From NCBI RefSeq assembly GCF_000473045.1, contig NZ_AXAY01000014.1:179236-243235 (forward strand): a stretch of 64,000 nucleotides of DNA, given 5' to 3'. Of this stretch, positions 43,635 through 52,598 are shown piece by piece; the stretch's first letter is position 1; each line of letters opens with the position of its first letter. A program made the position numbers and the translations under genes. Source of the stretch: Bradyrhizobium sp. WSM3983 (lineage in GTDB: Bacteria > Pseudomonadota > Alphaproteobacteria > Rhizobiales > Xanthobacteraceae). The notes under the pieces were generated by a model. It was not told where the DNA came from. It was given only the letters and a program-made list of their open reading frames with translations, and made no database searches.

Positions 43635-44039
43635 ATGAATTTCCAGGTCACGGTGCTGAAGATACTGGTGGCCTATCCCGACGGCTTCGCCCTCATGGCC
43701 GACCTCAAGCGCGACATGGCGATCCTGGCGACCAGCGGTCGGGACTGGTCCGATCGGACCAAGCGGTTGGCTGCGCGCGTGCCGGACCTCGACATCTTTT
43801 CGCAAAGGCTCGTCGAGTGCGAAAGGGGCGGTTGGAAGATTACCGCCAAGGGGCGCCTCGTCCTGGAATCCATGGAAGCGCGCCCCGGAGCCGATCAGGC
43901 GATGGAGACGGTGCCGGCCGATAAGGCCGATGCGCCGGTGCGTCCGCTGCCGCAGCCCGCCGAGCGGGTGAGGCGGCGACGCGAACGCCGCGAGCGCCGG
44001 CGCGAGGCGCGTGAACGCGTGCGGGCGAACGCTTCCTAA
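43635..44039 (+). CDS. Winged-helix-like protein with arginine-rich tail
   Basis: A 134-residue protein of two parts. The first 80 residues resemble a winged helix (MNFQVTVLKILVAYPDGFAL, KRLAARVPDLDIFSQRLVEC and a wing-like GGWKITAKGRLVLESM). The tail from about residue 105 is strongly basic (RRRRERRERRREARERVRAN), suited to binding nucleic acid. ATG 43635 has GAGGG upstream; a GTG at 43611 would add eight residues and overlap the preceding gene. Likely co-transcribed with it. Role unknown. Confidence 0.62.
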   Translation: MNFQVTVLKILVAYPDGFALMADLKRDMAILATSGRDWSDRTKRLAARVPDLDIFSQRLVECERGGWKITAKGRLVLESMEARPGADQAMETVPADKADAPVRPLPQPAERVRRRRERRERRREARERVRANAS

Positions 44040-44153
44040 TTTACGGAGCGGTGGCCCCTTCAGGAGAAGGCTGCCAGATCCAGGCCGTAGCTTATTGCCG
44101 CGATGAGGGAGAGCAGCAATCCCAGGCCGCAGATGATCGCGATGGTCTTTAAC

Positions 44154-44447
44154 TCATCGACGTCGGCGTTTCGCGCGGTTCCTGGGTCGGACCGCTGCGC
44201 TCCTTGCTTGCGCGCATTCGACTTCCTGCGCGAGAACCGTCTCTATCTTGGATCTTGGGGGCCGTAGACCGGGGGAAGTCAACCATTCCGTGATATGCGC
44301 AGCAGTCTCGTCGTGCCACGCTTTCCTCAAGAGGGCTTCTCGCTCTTGGCCGGGCGGGAGGCTCATCGCCCGCTCTCTCGATTGGCGGGCCTGCTTGGCG
44401 AGACGTTCCTCGAGGGTAGTCACTTGCTTCAGCCGAAGGCGCTTCAT
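44154..44447 (-). CDS. Small basic helical protein
   Basis: A 97-residue protein: MKRLRLKQVTTLEERLAKQA, QSRERAMSLPPGQEREALLR and EWLTSPGLRPPRSKIE. This pattern, with PPGxEREALLRKA and EWLTSPGL, is a known small hypothetical family in Bradyrhizobium. The last seven residues are a basic cluster (RAKRRRR). Function unknown. Neighbouring small genes suggest a cluster of rhizobial orphan proteins. Confidence 0.62.
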   Translation of the reverse strand: MKRLRLKQVTTLEERLAKQARQSRERAMSLPPGQEREALLRKAWHDETAAHITEWLTSPGLRPPRSKIETVLAQEVECAQARSAAVRPRNRAKRRRR

Positions 44448-44718
44448 GCCTGGACCCTCGCTACTGGTCCTGCCTCAGCATTCAAACTTGTGAGCCATAC
44501 GAAAGTTCCGCTATTGGAACGCCCTGGAGCGGGAGCGATCGTCGCCTGGAAGTGAAGCCAAACCGAAAATCATTCGCAGCAAGCGTGAGGGGCGATATGC
44601 GCTCGCTGTGCATATGTTCAGCTGACGCAGAGGCAGGAGACCGCGCTGTACAAATGAGTGCACCCTGACGACGACGGATGACGCCGCTCTCGATAACCGC
44701 ACCCTGCCCAACTCCCGG

Positions 44719-45030
44719 TTACCCTTTCGGCAGGTCCAACGCTTCGACTGCCCGACTACAAATTTGGGCGGGGTCTTTGACGCCGGTCTGGCCGATCTCA
44801 ATTATCTTTTTGGCAATCAGTTCGGTGAGCGGATCGCTTCGATCTTCCACACCAATGGCGCGCAGGGCCTGTTCGTAAGCCGTCGAGAGCCGGCCGATCT
44901 CTTCCGGTCCCAGAGGTAAGTTTTGCAGTATTCGGTAAATGGCCGAAAGTGCTGGTCCTCGCTGGGATACAGCATAGCACGAGTTCACCGACCCAGAGCT
45001 AGAACGAACCAGAGCTATCCTTAATGTCAT
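44719..45030 (-). CDS. Small conserved hypothetical protein
   Basis: A 103-residue protein. After an unconserved start it reads LSAIYRILQNLPLGPEEIGR, LSTAYEQALRAIGVEDRSDP and LTELIAKKIIEIGQTGVKDP, a helix-rich pattern seen in other Bradyrhizobium proteins of this size. ATG 45030 is the only in-frame start that gives a complete product; a start nearer ALSAIYRI is also possible. It lies 39 bp downstream of the multicopper oxidase on the same strand and could be co-transcribed. Confidence 0.6.
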   Translation of the reverse strand: MTLRIALVRSSSGSVNSCYAVSQRGPALSAIYRILQNLPLGPEEIGRLSTAYEQALRAIGVEDRSDPLTELIAKKIIEIGQTGVKDPAQICSRAVEALDLPKG

Positions 45031-45068
45031 TCGGCATGGGGTGTTGTTTCGGCGGTGAGATCCATGCG

Positions 45069-46517
45069 TCACGCGTAGTCGAAGAGGGCCATGAAACCGA
45101 AGTCCATGTGCAGTTGCTGATGGCAGTGGAAGAGCGTCGTACCGGGATTGTCGGCGACGAAGTCGAACTCGATTTCCTGGAAGCCTCCGAGCATCACGAC
45201 GTCCTTGAGGACGCCGGAGGTCGATCTGCCGCCGACCCGCACCAGTTCGAAGCTGTGGCGATGGAGGTGCAGCGGATGGATGTCGTCGCTGGCGTTGCGA
45301 AATTTCAGGCGATGGCGGCGACCCTGCTGAACCTTGTACATCGGCTTCATCGTTTCCATCGAGAACGCTTCTCCGTTCAGCGTCCACTGATTGAAGCCGT
45401 CCAGCGCGCCGTTTCGCTTGAGAATCGTGAACTCCATCGTCTCATCCGGCTTGGCCGGCGACGCGCCTGTCTTGCCAAACAGCGTGTAGTCCCACTTGTA
45501 AGGCTTCGGCTTCGCCCACTGCGGCTTGCCCTTGGCGCCGGCGTACTCGACGACGATCCCCATGCCGCGCTTGCGGTCGTCGTCGGCAAGGTCGCCCATG
45601 ATCCAAACGCCCGGATGGTTCATCTCGACGATGGCGGAGATACGCTCGGCCGTCCCGAGCCAGAGCACTGGCACATCCTTCGGCGCCGGCACGGGGTTGC
45701 CGTCGAGCGCCACGACCTTGAACGAGTGGCCAGGCAGCGCGAGGCTCCGGATCTCGCCGGCGCTGCCGTTCAGGACCTGGAGCAGCACGCGTTCGCCCTG
45801 CTTGACGCGGATGGGCTCGCCGTGTCCCAGCATCTTGCCGTTGATCGAGAAGAGATCGTAACCGACCTCGAAGCCCTTCGCCTGTTCCTGGGCCTCGTCA
45901 TCGGACTTCTTGCCGAGATCCTTCAGTTCCCTGATTTCCTCGCCGGCGAGAAAGTCCATCGCCATGTCGCCGCCGCGGCTGAAGGACGGCGCGAATTCCT
46001 TGAGTACCAGAAACACCTCGCGATCGTAGGCGCCGGGCTCGTTCTTCGGCTCGATGTAGACCGGCCCGACCTGGCCGGTGTAGGTGCCGCGGTTGAGGTC
46101 GCCCCCGGCGACGACATGCGTATGGTAGAAGCGGAAGCCGGTGGGCTTCGGCACGAACGAGATGCGCCGCGTACCGTGTGGCGGGACAAAGGGCGTGCCT
46201 TCCTCGGCCGCCCCGTCGACGTCGCTTGGGATCATCTGGCCGTGCCAGTGAACGAGCTCCGGCACGTCGGTATCGTTGTGGACATCGACGACGGCGAGCT
46301 GCCCTTCCTTGAAGCGTAGCAGCGGGCCCGGAAACTGGCCGTTGTAGAGCGTCGTTGAAATGATGTGGTCCGGAGCCAGTTCGACGAGGCCGGTCGAAAT
46401 CCGCAGGGTGTAGTCAGCCTTCTCTTGGTCGCCCTGCGCGGACACGATCCGGGTCTGCAGCCCGATCAGGGGGACGAGCGCCCCGCCGGCGAGCAGGGAA
46501 CGGCGGTCTATTGGCAT
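45069..46517 (-). CDS. Multicopper oxidase
   Basis: A 482-residue secreted multicopper oxidase. A Tat/Sec leader with RRSLLAGGALVPLIGLQTR opens it (twin Arg at residues 4-5). The four copper-binding segments are present: HWHGQ, HTHVVAGG (in FYHTHVVAGGDLNRG), HPLHLHRHSF, and HCHQQLHMDFGFM with the Cys that joins type 1 and type 3 coppers. The HPLHLH...HCHxxxHM pattern is laccase/copper-resistance-like. ATG 46517 with GGAAGGATCC upstream is the start. Upstream on the same strand is a PadR regulator that may control it. Confidence 0.92.
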   Translation of the reverse strand: MPIDRRSLLAGGALVPLIGLQTRIVSAQGDQEKADYTLRISTGLVELAPDHIISTTLYNGQFPGPLLRFKEGQLAVVDVHNDTDVPELVHWHGQMIPSDVDGAAEEGTPFVPPHGTRRISFVPKPTGFRFYHTHVVAGGDLNRGTYTGQVGPVYIEPKNEPGAYDREVFLVLKEFAPSFSRGGDMAMDFLAGEEIRELKDLGKKSDDEAQEQAKGFEVGYDLFSINGKMLGHGEPIRVKQGERVLLQVLNGSAGEIRSLALPGHSFKVVALDGNPVPAPKDVPVLWLGTAERISAIVEMNHPGVWIMGDLADDDRKRGMGIVVEYAGAKGKPQWAKPKPYKWDYTLFGKTGASPAKPDETMEFTILKRNGALDGFNQWTLNGEAFSMETMKPMYKVQQGRRHRLKFRNASDDIHPLHLHRHSFELVRVGGRSTSGVLKDVVMLGGFQEIEFDFVADNPGTTLFHCHQQLHMDFGFMALFDYA

Positions 46518-46628
46518 GTCCGGGATCCTTCCACCAGGCTGCGTCCCAGCCCGCGACTTATCGGGTTCCGATATCGATGATCGATATTCCAGCGAAGGCA
46601 AGTAACTTCCGGGTGGGACCGGCTGTTC

Positions 46629-46931
46629 CTATCCCTCCATGGCCTCGCCGGTGAATTCCTTCACGCGGACCTTGGCCAGCGCGAGCCCTTTCTTGCCCAA
46701 AGGCGTGGCCCGATAAAGCTTCCGGGCGGTGCGGCCGCCGCGCTGCTTTCGAGATTTGAGATAGCCCCGCTGTTCCATCGCGCTCAGTAGCGGATACAGC
46801 GTTCCGGGGCTCAGCTTATAGCCGTGTCGCGCGAGCTCGTCGATAATCCACTGACCATAGATCTCATGTTCCGCCGCGTGGTGGAGGATGTGCAGCCGGA
46901 TGAAGCCGCTCAGCAGATCCTTGAACTTCAT
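46629..46931 (-). CDS. PadR-family transcriptional regulator
   Basis: A 100-residue winged-helix repressor: FIRLHILHHAAEHEIYGQWI, IDELARHGYKLSPGTLYPLL and SAMEQRGYLKSRKQRGGRTA cover the PadR DNA-binding domain, with a short dimerisation tail. PadR proteins usually repress a nearby transporter or stress gene and release it on binding a phenolic or drug ligand. The divergent MFS gene 121 bp away, or the multicopper oxidase downstream, is the likely target. Confidence 0.9.
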   Translation of the reverse strand: MKFKDLLSGFIRLHILHHAAEHEIYGQWIIDELARHGYKLSPGTLYPLLSAMEQRGYLKSRKQRGGRTARKLYRATPLGKKGLALAKVRVKEFTGEAMEG

Positions 46932-47052
46932 CTCGGCGCGCCCTTATCGGATTCCGTAAAGGCAGGAACCCGGCCGTTCCTGCAAAGTTGCCCGACGATA
47001 CATCAAAACCGGCCTCGGGGTACGGGTGCCGCCGACCTAAGGAGGTTGTTCC

Positions 47053-48228
47053 ATGGCTCGCTTGGCCTCCGCTGTCGCTTCTCCCGCGTTTCTCTTCGTG
47101 ATGACGACGGGCATCGTGAACCTGTTCGGCGACATCACCTACGAAGGCGGCGCCAGCATCAACGGGCCGTTCATGGCTTCGCTCGGTGCGAGCGCGGCCG
47201 TTGTCAGCATTACGGCGGGGCTCGGCGAATTTCTGGGCTACGCGCTGCGCCTGCCGGCCGGCTACGCGGCGGATCGGACGGGACGCTACTGGCTGATCAC
47301 GTTCGCCGGCTACGTCATCAATCTCTTCGCGGTGCCGGCGATGGCGCTCGCCGGAAGCTGGCAGGTCGCGGCCGCTCTCGTTCTCGCGGAGCGGATTGGG
47401 CGGGCGCTGCGCAAGCCCACGGTCGAAGCGATGCTGTCCTACACGACCGGCGAGCTCGGCAAGGGCTGGGTGTACGCGCTGAACACTGCGCTCGACGAGA
47501 CCGGCGCGACGCTCGGTCCGCTGATCATCGCGCTTGTGCTCCTGCTGAAGGGGGACTTCCGCACCGGGTACGCCTTTCTGACGATCTCAGCCGTGGCGGC
47601 GCTCGTCGCGCTGGTGGTCGCGCGGGTAAACTTCCCGCTGCCGTCGCGCCTCGAACAGGGCCGCACGGCGCCGGCCAAGGACTTTGGCAAGGCCTTTTGG
47701 CTGTACATGCTGGCCGGGGCCCTGTTCGCGGCCGGGCTCATGAGCTTCGAGCTGATCTCCTACCATCTGTCGAAGGCGAACATCGCGTCCGAGCAGTGGA
47801 TCCCCGTGATGCTCGCGATCTCGACCGGCTTCGGTGTGCTGGCGAACCTCGCCTTCGGAAAGGCCTACGATCGCCTCGGACTTCCAGTCGTGATCGCCGC
47901 CGTTTGCGTCTCGGCGGCGTTCTCGCCCTTCGTGCTTTTCGGTGGTTTCTGGCTGGTTCTGTTCGGCATGCTGCTCTGGGGTGTCGGCTACGCGACCCAG
48001 GACACGCTGCTCAAGGCGATCGTCGCCGAGGTGCTGCCCGAAGGAAAACGCAACTCCGCGTTTGGACTGTACTATGCGGGATATGGCGTCGGTTGGCTCG
48101 TCGGCAGCATCGTGGCGGGCTTGCTCTACGAAAACTCGCGAGCCACGCTGATCGCATTCTCAATCGCTATACAGCTTGCCTCGGTGCCGGTCTTCGTCCT
48201 GGCGGGGCGGCAGGCGCGCTCGTCCTGA
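47053..48228 (+). CDS. Major facilitator superfamily transporter
   Basis: A 391-residue, 12-helix MFS protein, probably an exporter. Helices appear from residue 8 on (SPAFLFVMTTGIVNLFGDIT) with the MFS loop motif GYAADRTGRYWLI after helix 2 and, in the second half, AFGKAYDRLGLPVVIAAVCV. A strong ribosome site (AAGGAGG) precedes ATG 47053. It is divergent from the PadR gene and is the likely regulated drug/metabolite exporter. Substrate unknown. Confidence 0.85.
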   Translation: MARLASAVASPAFLFVMTTGIVNLFGDITYEGGASINGPFMASLGASAAVVSITAGLGEFLGYALRLPAGYAADRTGRYWLITFAGYVINLFAVPAMALAGSWQVAAALVLAERIGRALRKPTVEAMLSYTTGELGKGWVYALNTALDETGATLGPLIIALVLLLKGDFRTGYAFLTISAVAALVALVVARVNFPLPSRLEQGRTAPAKDFGKAFWLYMLAGALFAAGLMSFELISYHLSKANIASEQWIPVMLAISTGFGVLANLAFGKAYDRLGLPVVIAAVCVSAAFSPFVLFGGFWLVLFGMLLWGVGYATQDTLLKAIVAEVLPEGKRNSAFGLYYAGYGVGWLVGSIVAGLLYENSRATLIAFSIAIQLASVPVFVLAGRQARSS

Positions 48229-48468
48229 CAGCGCCCGGTCGCGTTCCGCAAGCACGCGCAGGGCCTGATCGAGCGGCGCGTCCTGTGCTCCGGGCCAGCC
48301 GGCTGTCCCCTAGTCAGACTCGCAGGAAGCACGCGGAGGACACTCATCGGAGGCAGGACACAGACACTTCAACGTATTCATCGGCCTCCGCATTTCGCAA
48401 TCGGCTAGCCGCCTTTCATTTTCGGTAGCGGAAGATACATTCCTGCCGTCGGCGCGCCCGCGACATAC

Positions 48469-49065
48469 CTAGAGCACGCCAATCAGGATTGCGACGCCGA
48501 ACAGTGCCATGCCGCCGCCGCCGGTTTGCACCACTCGGTTGCCAAGCCTACTTGTCTTCGAGGCAATCCGCAATCCAAGGGCAATGCCCGTCGCATGAAG
48601 CAGCGTCGTCGCGCCAACGAAGCCCGCCGTGTAACAAAGCCCGGACGCTGCCGCCGGAATCTCGGCGCCGTGAACCTGGCCGTGGAATAGCGCCAACAAG
48701 CCGGCGAGGGCCACCGCCGCCATCATCTGCAACTGGAATGGAAAGGCAATGGCCAGTCCAAGGACGACAACCGACAGCGCAACTCCAGCTTCCGCAAACG
48801 GAATTCGGATTCCAGCCATACCGAGAGCGCCACCAATCGCCATGATGCCGATGAAGCTCAGTGGGACCAGCCACAGCGCTCGCCCGCCGAGCTGAGCGGC
48901 GAGCACGCCGACGGCAATCATTGCCAGGACATGATCAATCCCGGTGAGCGGGTGAGTGAAACCATTCAGTAGTGCGCTCGTGTCGCCGTGTCCGGCATGC
49001 GCAAGTGCACCGGTTGGAACGAAAATGAAAGCCGCAGCGAGCATCGTCGGGATCACACGTCTCAT
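48469..49065 (-). CDS. HupE/UreJ family nickel permease
   Basis: A 198-residue membrane protein of the HupE/UreJ family. The N-terminal signal-like helix is followed by HAGHGDTSALLNGFTHPLTG and IDHVLAMIAVGVLAAQLGG, where the His-rich segment binds nickel or cobalt, and ends with a Gly-rich helix (GGGGMALFGVAILIGVL). About six to seven helices. HupE/UreJ import nickel for hydrogenase or urease. Divergent from ureA, 316 bp away, which points to urease as the customer. Start MRRVIPTML at 49065. Confidence 0.88.
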   Translation of the reverse strand: MRRVIPTMLAAAFIFVPTGALAHAGHGDTSALLNGFTHPLTGIDHVLAMIAVGVLAAQLGGRALWLVPLSFIGIMAIGGALGMAGIRIPFAEAGVALSVVVLGLAIAFPFQLQMMAAVALAGLLALFHGQVHGAEIPAAASGLCYTAGFVGATTLLHATGIALGLRIASKTSRLGNRVVQTGGGGMALFGVAILIGVL

Positions 49066-49381
49066 GACTATCCTCCTCGCGGAGTGGACCGCTTCATCTC
49101 CAGCCTGACGCGATGCGGACGGTTGATCGCCCGACATCGTGGATACCCCCTGAAAAGCCGCCAGCGCATCGACATCAAGATAAGTCCGCGCGTGACAGCC
49201 AGTCCATCAGGTCATTTCCGACAAGAAACCGAGGGAAACCCTGATTGACGCATCCAACGGCGGCGCCCCTAATGCAGGGAGCGGTGCCCCCAGCTCAAAA
49301 CGGCTGGCAAATGCATATGCTCACGCAGTCCATTTGTGGACCTGCTTCTCCGCTAGGGCAGTCAAGGCTCGGGAGGGTCAC
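49066..49381. other. Intergenic region between HupE/UreJ and ureA
   Basis: 316 bp between divergent genes. It presumably holds the urease promoter; no clear NtrC or sigma-54 site was found by eye. ureA has a GGGAGGGTCAC ribosome site just before 49382. Confidence 0.35.
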
Positions 49382-49684
49382 ATGCAGCTCACTCCGAGAG
49401 AGATCGATAAGCTGCTCGTTTACATGATGGCCGACGTCGCATTGAAGCGAAAAGCCAAGGGCCAGAAGCTCAATTATCCAGAGGCCGTCGCTGTCATCTC
49501 GGCGGTCGCTCTCGATGGTGCACGTGCCGGGAAGACGATCGAAGATGTGACCAAGGACGCGCGGACCGCCCTTTCCAAGGCGGATGTGATGGATGGCGTC
49601 GCCGATCTTATTCCAATGGTGCAGATCGAGGCGGTGTTCACCGACGGCAGCCGCTTGGTGACGGTGCACACGCCAATCCAGTGA
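49382..49684 (+). CDS. ureA: Urease gamma subunit
   Basis: The 100-residue urease gamma subunit, complete and of normal length. Conserved LTPREIDKLLVYMMADVALK, KAKGQKLNYPEAVAVISAVA and DGVADLIPMVQIEAVFTDGS with the terminal TVHTPIQ. It packs against the alpha and beta subunits. First gene of ureABCEFGD; ATG 49382 follows GGGAGGG. ureB begins 15 bp downstream. Confidence 0.97.
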   Translation: MQLTPREIDKLLVYMMADVALKRKAKGQKLNYPEAVAVISAVALDGARAGKTIEDVTKDARTALSKADVMDGVADLIPMVQIEAVFTDGSRLVTVHTPIQ

Positions 49685-49699
49685 GAACAGGAGAATGAC

Positions 49700-50137
49700 A
49701 TGGCCGGGCCGAAAGTTGGACCCGCTCTTGCAGCAAATATCGACCCGGCGACAGTAGAGGTGTCGGTCGGCGGTTATGTGTGCAGTTCGGCACCGGTCAC
49801 ATTCGACGCAGACCGCCCGGTGACAACGCTCAAGGTGCGCAATGCAGGGGACCGGCCGATACAGGTTGGATCGCACTTCCATTTCTTTGAAGTCAATCGC
49901 GCGCTGGAATTTGATCGCGCAGCAGCCTTCGGGCTGCATCTGAATATCCCGTCATCGACGGCAACGCGTTTCGAGCCCGGTGACGAGCGCGAGGTTCAAC
50001 TGGTCCCCTACGGCGGCAAACGCGCGGTTTACGGTTTCAACAATCTCGTCGATGGCCCTACGGCAGGCAAGGACGCCACCACGGCCAAATCCAAAGCGCT
50101 GGCGCTGGCGGCCAAACGGGGCTTTCGCTCCTCCTAA
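49700..50137 (+). CDS. ureB: Urease beta subunit
   Basis: A 145-residue beta subunit. Standard blocks are VSVGGYVCSSAPVTF, VRNAGDRPIQVGSHFHFFEV, RAAAFGLHLNIPSSTATRFE and PGDEREVQLVPYGGKRAVYG. It extends about 35 residues past the usual 101-110-residue length (TAGKDATTAKSKALALAAKR), a helical tail of unknown purpose also seen in other rhizobia. ureC starts 39 bp downstream. Confidence 0.96.
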   Translation: MAGPKVGPALAANIDPATVEVSVGGYVCSSAPVTFDADRPVTTLKVRNAGDRPIQVGSHFHFFEVNRALEFDRAAAFGLHLNIPSSTATRFEPGDEREVQLVPYGGKRAVYGFNNLVDGPTAGKDATTAKSKALALAAKRGFRSS

Positions 50138-50176
50138 AGGAAAAGCGAAACTCAACTCTCCTAAGCGAGGACCGCT

Positions 50177-51898
50177 ATGGCGACCATCTCTCGACAAGAA
50201 TATGTGGGTCTCTTCGGACCGACCACTGGTGACCGCATCCGCTTGGGCGATACCGGGTTGTTCGTCGAGATCGAGCGCGATTTGCGCGGCGGCTACGGCG
50301 ACGAGATCGTCTTCGGTGGCGGCAAGAGCATGCGTGAGGGCATGGGCATGGACAATCAGGTGACGCGGGCGGGCGGCGCCCCTGACCTGGTGATCACCAA
50401 TGTGACCGTCATCGACGCAGTGCAGGGCGTGGTGAAGGCAGATGTGGGCATCAAGGATGGCCGTATCTGCGCGATCGGCAAGGCCGGCAATCCGCAGGTC
50501 ATGGATCGTATTACGCCAGGCCTCGAGATTGGCCTGGCCACCGACGCCATCTCGGGCTCGCATCTGATCCTGACGGCCGCCGGGATCGATACACACATTC
50601 ATTTCATTTCGCCGCAGCAGGCGGAGGCAGCGCTCTCGAACGGCACCACGACGTTGATCGGCGGCGGGACCGGTCCTTCGGACGGCTCCAACGCAACGAC
50701 GGTCACCTCGGGTCCCGGAAACATCGGCATGATGTTGCGCGCGTTCGAAAGCTGGCCGATCAACGTCGGCATTCTTGGCAAGGGGCACGGACACGGAAAG
50801 GCTGCTCTGATTGAACAGATAGAGGCCGGTGCCGTCGGCGTAAAATGTCACGAAGACTGGGGCACCACCCCGGCGGTGCTTCGGTCCGCGCTTACCGTCG
50901 CGGACGAGACCGATACTCAAGTGTGCATCCATACCGACACGCTGAACGAATCAGGCTTCGTCGACGATTCGATCGAGGCATTTGAGGGTCGGACGGTCCA
51001 TTCGTTCCATACCGAGGGGTCCGGCGGCGGCCATGCGCCCGATATCATCAAGATCGCGGGCCTTCCCAATGTCTTGCCGTCCTCGACCAATCCCACGCTG
51101 CCCTACGGCATCAATTCGCAGGCCGAGCTCTATGACATGATCATGGTGTGTCACCACCTCAGCCCCGACATCCCGTCGGATGTTGCATTCACCGAGAGCC
51201 GAATCCGCGCTGAAACGATCGCAGCTGAAAACGTCCTTCAGGATCTCGGCGTCATCTCGATGTTCTCAAGCGATTCGCAGGCTATGGGACGCATCGGGGA
51301 ATGCTGGCTGCGCTGCATCCAGACCGCTGACGCAATGAAGACCGGGCGCGGCAAGCTGCCGGAGGATGCGCCAGGCAACGACAATTTCCGAGTGCTGCGT
51401 TACGTGGCGAAGATCACGATCAATCCGGCGATCACCCACGGCATTGCCGACGTACTGGGCTCGGTCGAGGTCGGCAAGATCGCGGATCTCGTGCTGTGGG
51501 AGCCCGCGTTCTTCGGTGCCAAGCCCAAGATGGTCATTAAGAACGGCTTCATCAGTTGGGCCGTGATGGGAGATCCAAACGCGTCACTGCCGACGCCGCA
51601 ACCGACCTACTATCGGCCGATGTTTGGCGCCTACGGTGACGCGTTGCCGGCCAACTGCATCACGTTCGTTTCCGGCACAGCGCATGCTGCCGGGATCAAG
51701 GAGCGACTGCGGCTTCGCCGGCAGGTGATGCCGGTGCGAAATGTGCGCAAGATTAGCAAGCGCGACATGATCCGAAATACCGGGACACCGAACATTGAAG
51801 TAAGCCCGGAAACCTTCGCTGTGACCATCGACGGAAAGCACGCCACCGTGCCGCCCCTGACGACGATCTCGCTGAACCAGAAATATTTCTTTAGCTGA
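50177..51898 (+). CDS. ureC: Urease alpha subunit
   Basis: The 573-residue catalytic subunit that hydrolyses urea to ammonia and carbamate. Nickel ligands and catalytic residues are present: GIDTHIHFISPQQ (His140, His142), the carbamylated Lys223 in GAVGVKCHEDWG, VCIHTDTLNESGF, HSFHTEGSGGGHAPD, and the flap-region His-Asp in MVCHHLSPDIPSD, with SSDSQAMGRIGE holding the last nickel ligand. Length is normal for a three-subunit bacterial urease (about 567-573). AAGCGAGGACC lies before ATG 50177. Confidence 0.98.
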   Translation: MATISRQEYVGLFGPTTGDRIRLGDTGLFVEIERDLRGGYGDEIVFGGGKSMREGMGMDNQVTRAGGAPDLVITNVTVIDAVQGVVKADVGIKDGRICAIGKAGNPQVMDRITPGLEIGLATDAISGSHLILTAAGIDTHIHFISPQQAEAALSNGTTTLIGGGTGPSDGSNATTVTSGPGNIGMMLRAFESWPINVGILGKGHGHGKAALIEQIEAGAVGVKCHEDWGTTPAVLRSALTVADETDTQVCIHTDTLNESGFVDDSIEAFEGRTVHSFHTEGSGGGHAPDIIKIAGLPNVLPSSTNPTLPYGINSQAELYDMIMVCHHLSPDIPSDVAFTESRIRAETIAAENVLQDLGVISMFSSDSQAMGRIGECWLRCIQTADAMKTGRGKLPEDAPGNDNFRVLRYVAKITINPAITHGIADVLGSVEVGKIADLVLWEPAFFGAKPKMVIKNGFISWAVMGDPNASLPTPQPTYYRPMFGAYGDALPANCITFVSGTAHAAGIKERLRLRRQVMPVRNVRKISKRDMIRNTGTPNIEVSPETFAVTIDGKHATVPPLTTISLNQKYFFS

Positions 51899-51908
51899 GG
51901 AGTGTACG

Positions 51909-52598
51909 GTGATCCTCATCAAGACCGTTCTCGGCAATATCGGCGAGCCCGCATGGGCCACGCGTCTGTCCACCGCCAATGTCGACCTGATGGAAATCGA
52001 CCAATGGGAAGCGCAGAAGAGCCGCTTCCGGAAGACGAGCGCGAAGGGGGCAGAGGTTGCAGTCTCGGTCAACCGCGGCACGCACGTCCGCGACGGTGAT
52101 GTGCTGCTCTGGGATCCGCAATCTCTCTCGGCGCTCGTCGTACGAATCGAACTGCGCGACGTGATGATCGTGCATCTGGATGGTTTGGCGGGACTCGCTC
52201 CCGAAGTCGCAATGCGCAGCTGCGTCGAACTGGGCCACGCAATGGGCAATCAGCATTGGCCGGCACTGGTCAAGGACAACGTTGTCTATGTCCCGCTCAC
52301 CGTCGATCGCAAGGTCATGACGTCCGTGATGGATACTCACCGCTTTGAGAGGATTCGTTACGAGTTCGTGCCCGGTCGCGAGGTTGTCCCCTATCTGGCT
52401 CCACATGAATCACGTCGGCTCTTCGGTGGCGCCGAAGGTCCGGTGCACGCGCATACACATGAGAGCTACGCCGGTATCGACGAGACGGGACGCCCATACG
52501 GACATCCTCCGTTGCACGTCCACGCCCATTCGGGAGCGGGCTCTCACGAACACACATCGCCGGCCATGACCGGCTCTGCGCATGATCATCGCGAATGA
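51909..52598 (+). CDS. ureE: Urease accessory protein UreE, His-rich nickel chaperone
   Basis: A 229-residue metallochaperone that delivers nickel for urease activation. The N-terminal UreE domain (LSTANVDLMEIDQWEAQKSR) and C-terminal Ni-binding domain with GLAGLAPEVAMRSCVELGHA and GNQHWPALVKDNVVYVPL are present. The tail from about residue 178 has thirteen or so His residues (VHAHTHESY, HPPLHVHAHSGAGSHEHTSP, SAHDHRE), a nickel store as in Klebsiella UreE. The gene overlaps the start of ureF by 17 bases. Confidence 0.94.
   Translation: MILIKTVLGNIGEPAWATRLSTANVDLMEIDQWEAQKSRFRKTSAKGAEVAVSVNRGTHVRDGDVLLWDPQSLSALVVRIELRDVMIVHLDGLAGLAPEVAMRSCVELGHAMGNQHWPALVKDNVVYVPLTVDRKVMTSVMDTHRFERIRYEFVPGREVVPYLAPHESRRLFGGAEGPVHAHTHESYAGIDETGRPYGHPPLHVHAHSGAGSHEHTSPAMTGSAHDHRE

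Noticed and set aside
44045..44165. Short membrane-helix-like frame on the minus strand (TIAIICGLGLLLSLIAAISY)
   Set aside because: No acceptable start codon precedes it in frame, so it could not be supported as a gene.
46824..48428. 534-residue open frame overlapping the MFS transporter in another frame
   Set aside because: The MFS protein has clear helices and motifs in its own frame with a strong ribosome site; this frame has none.
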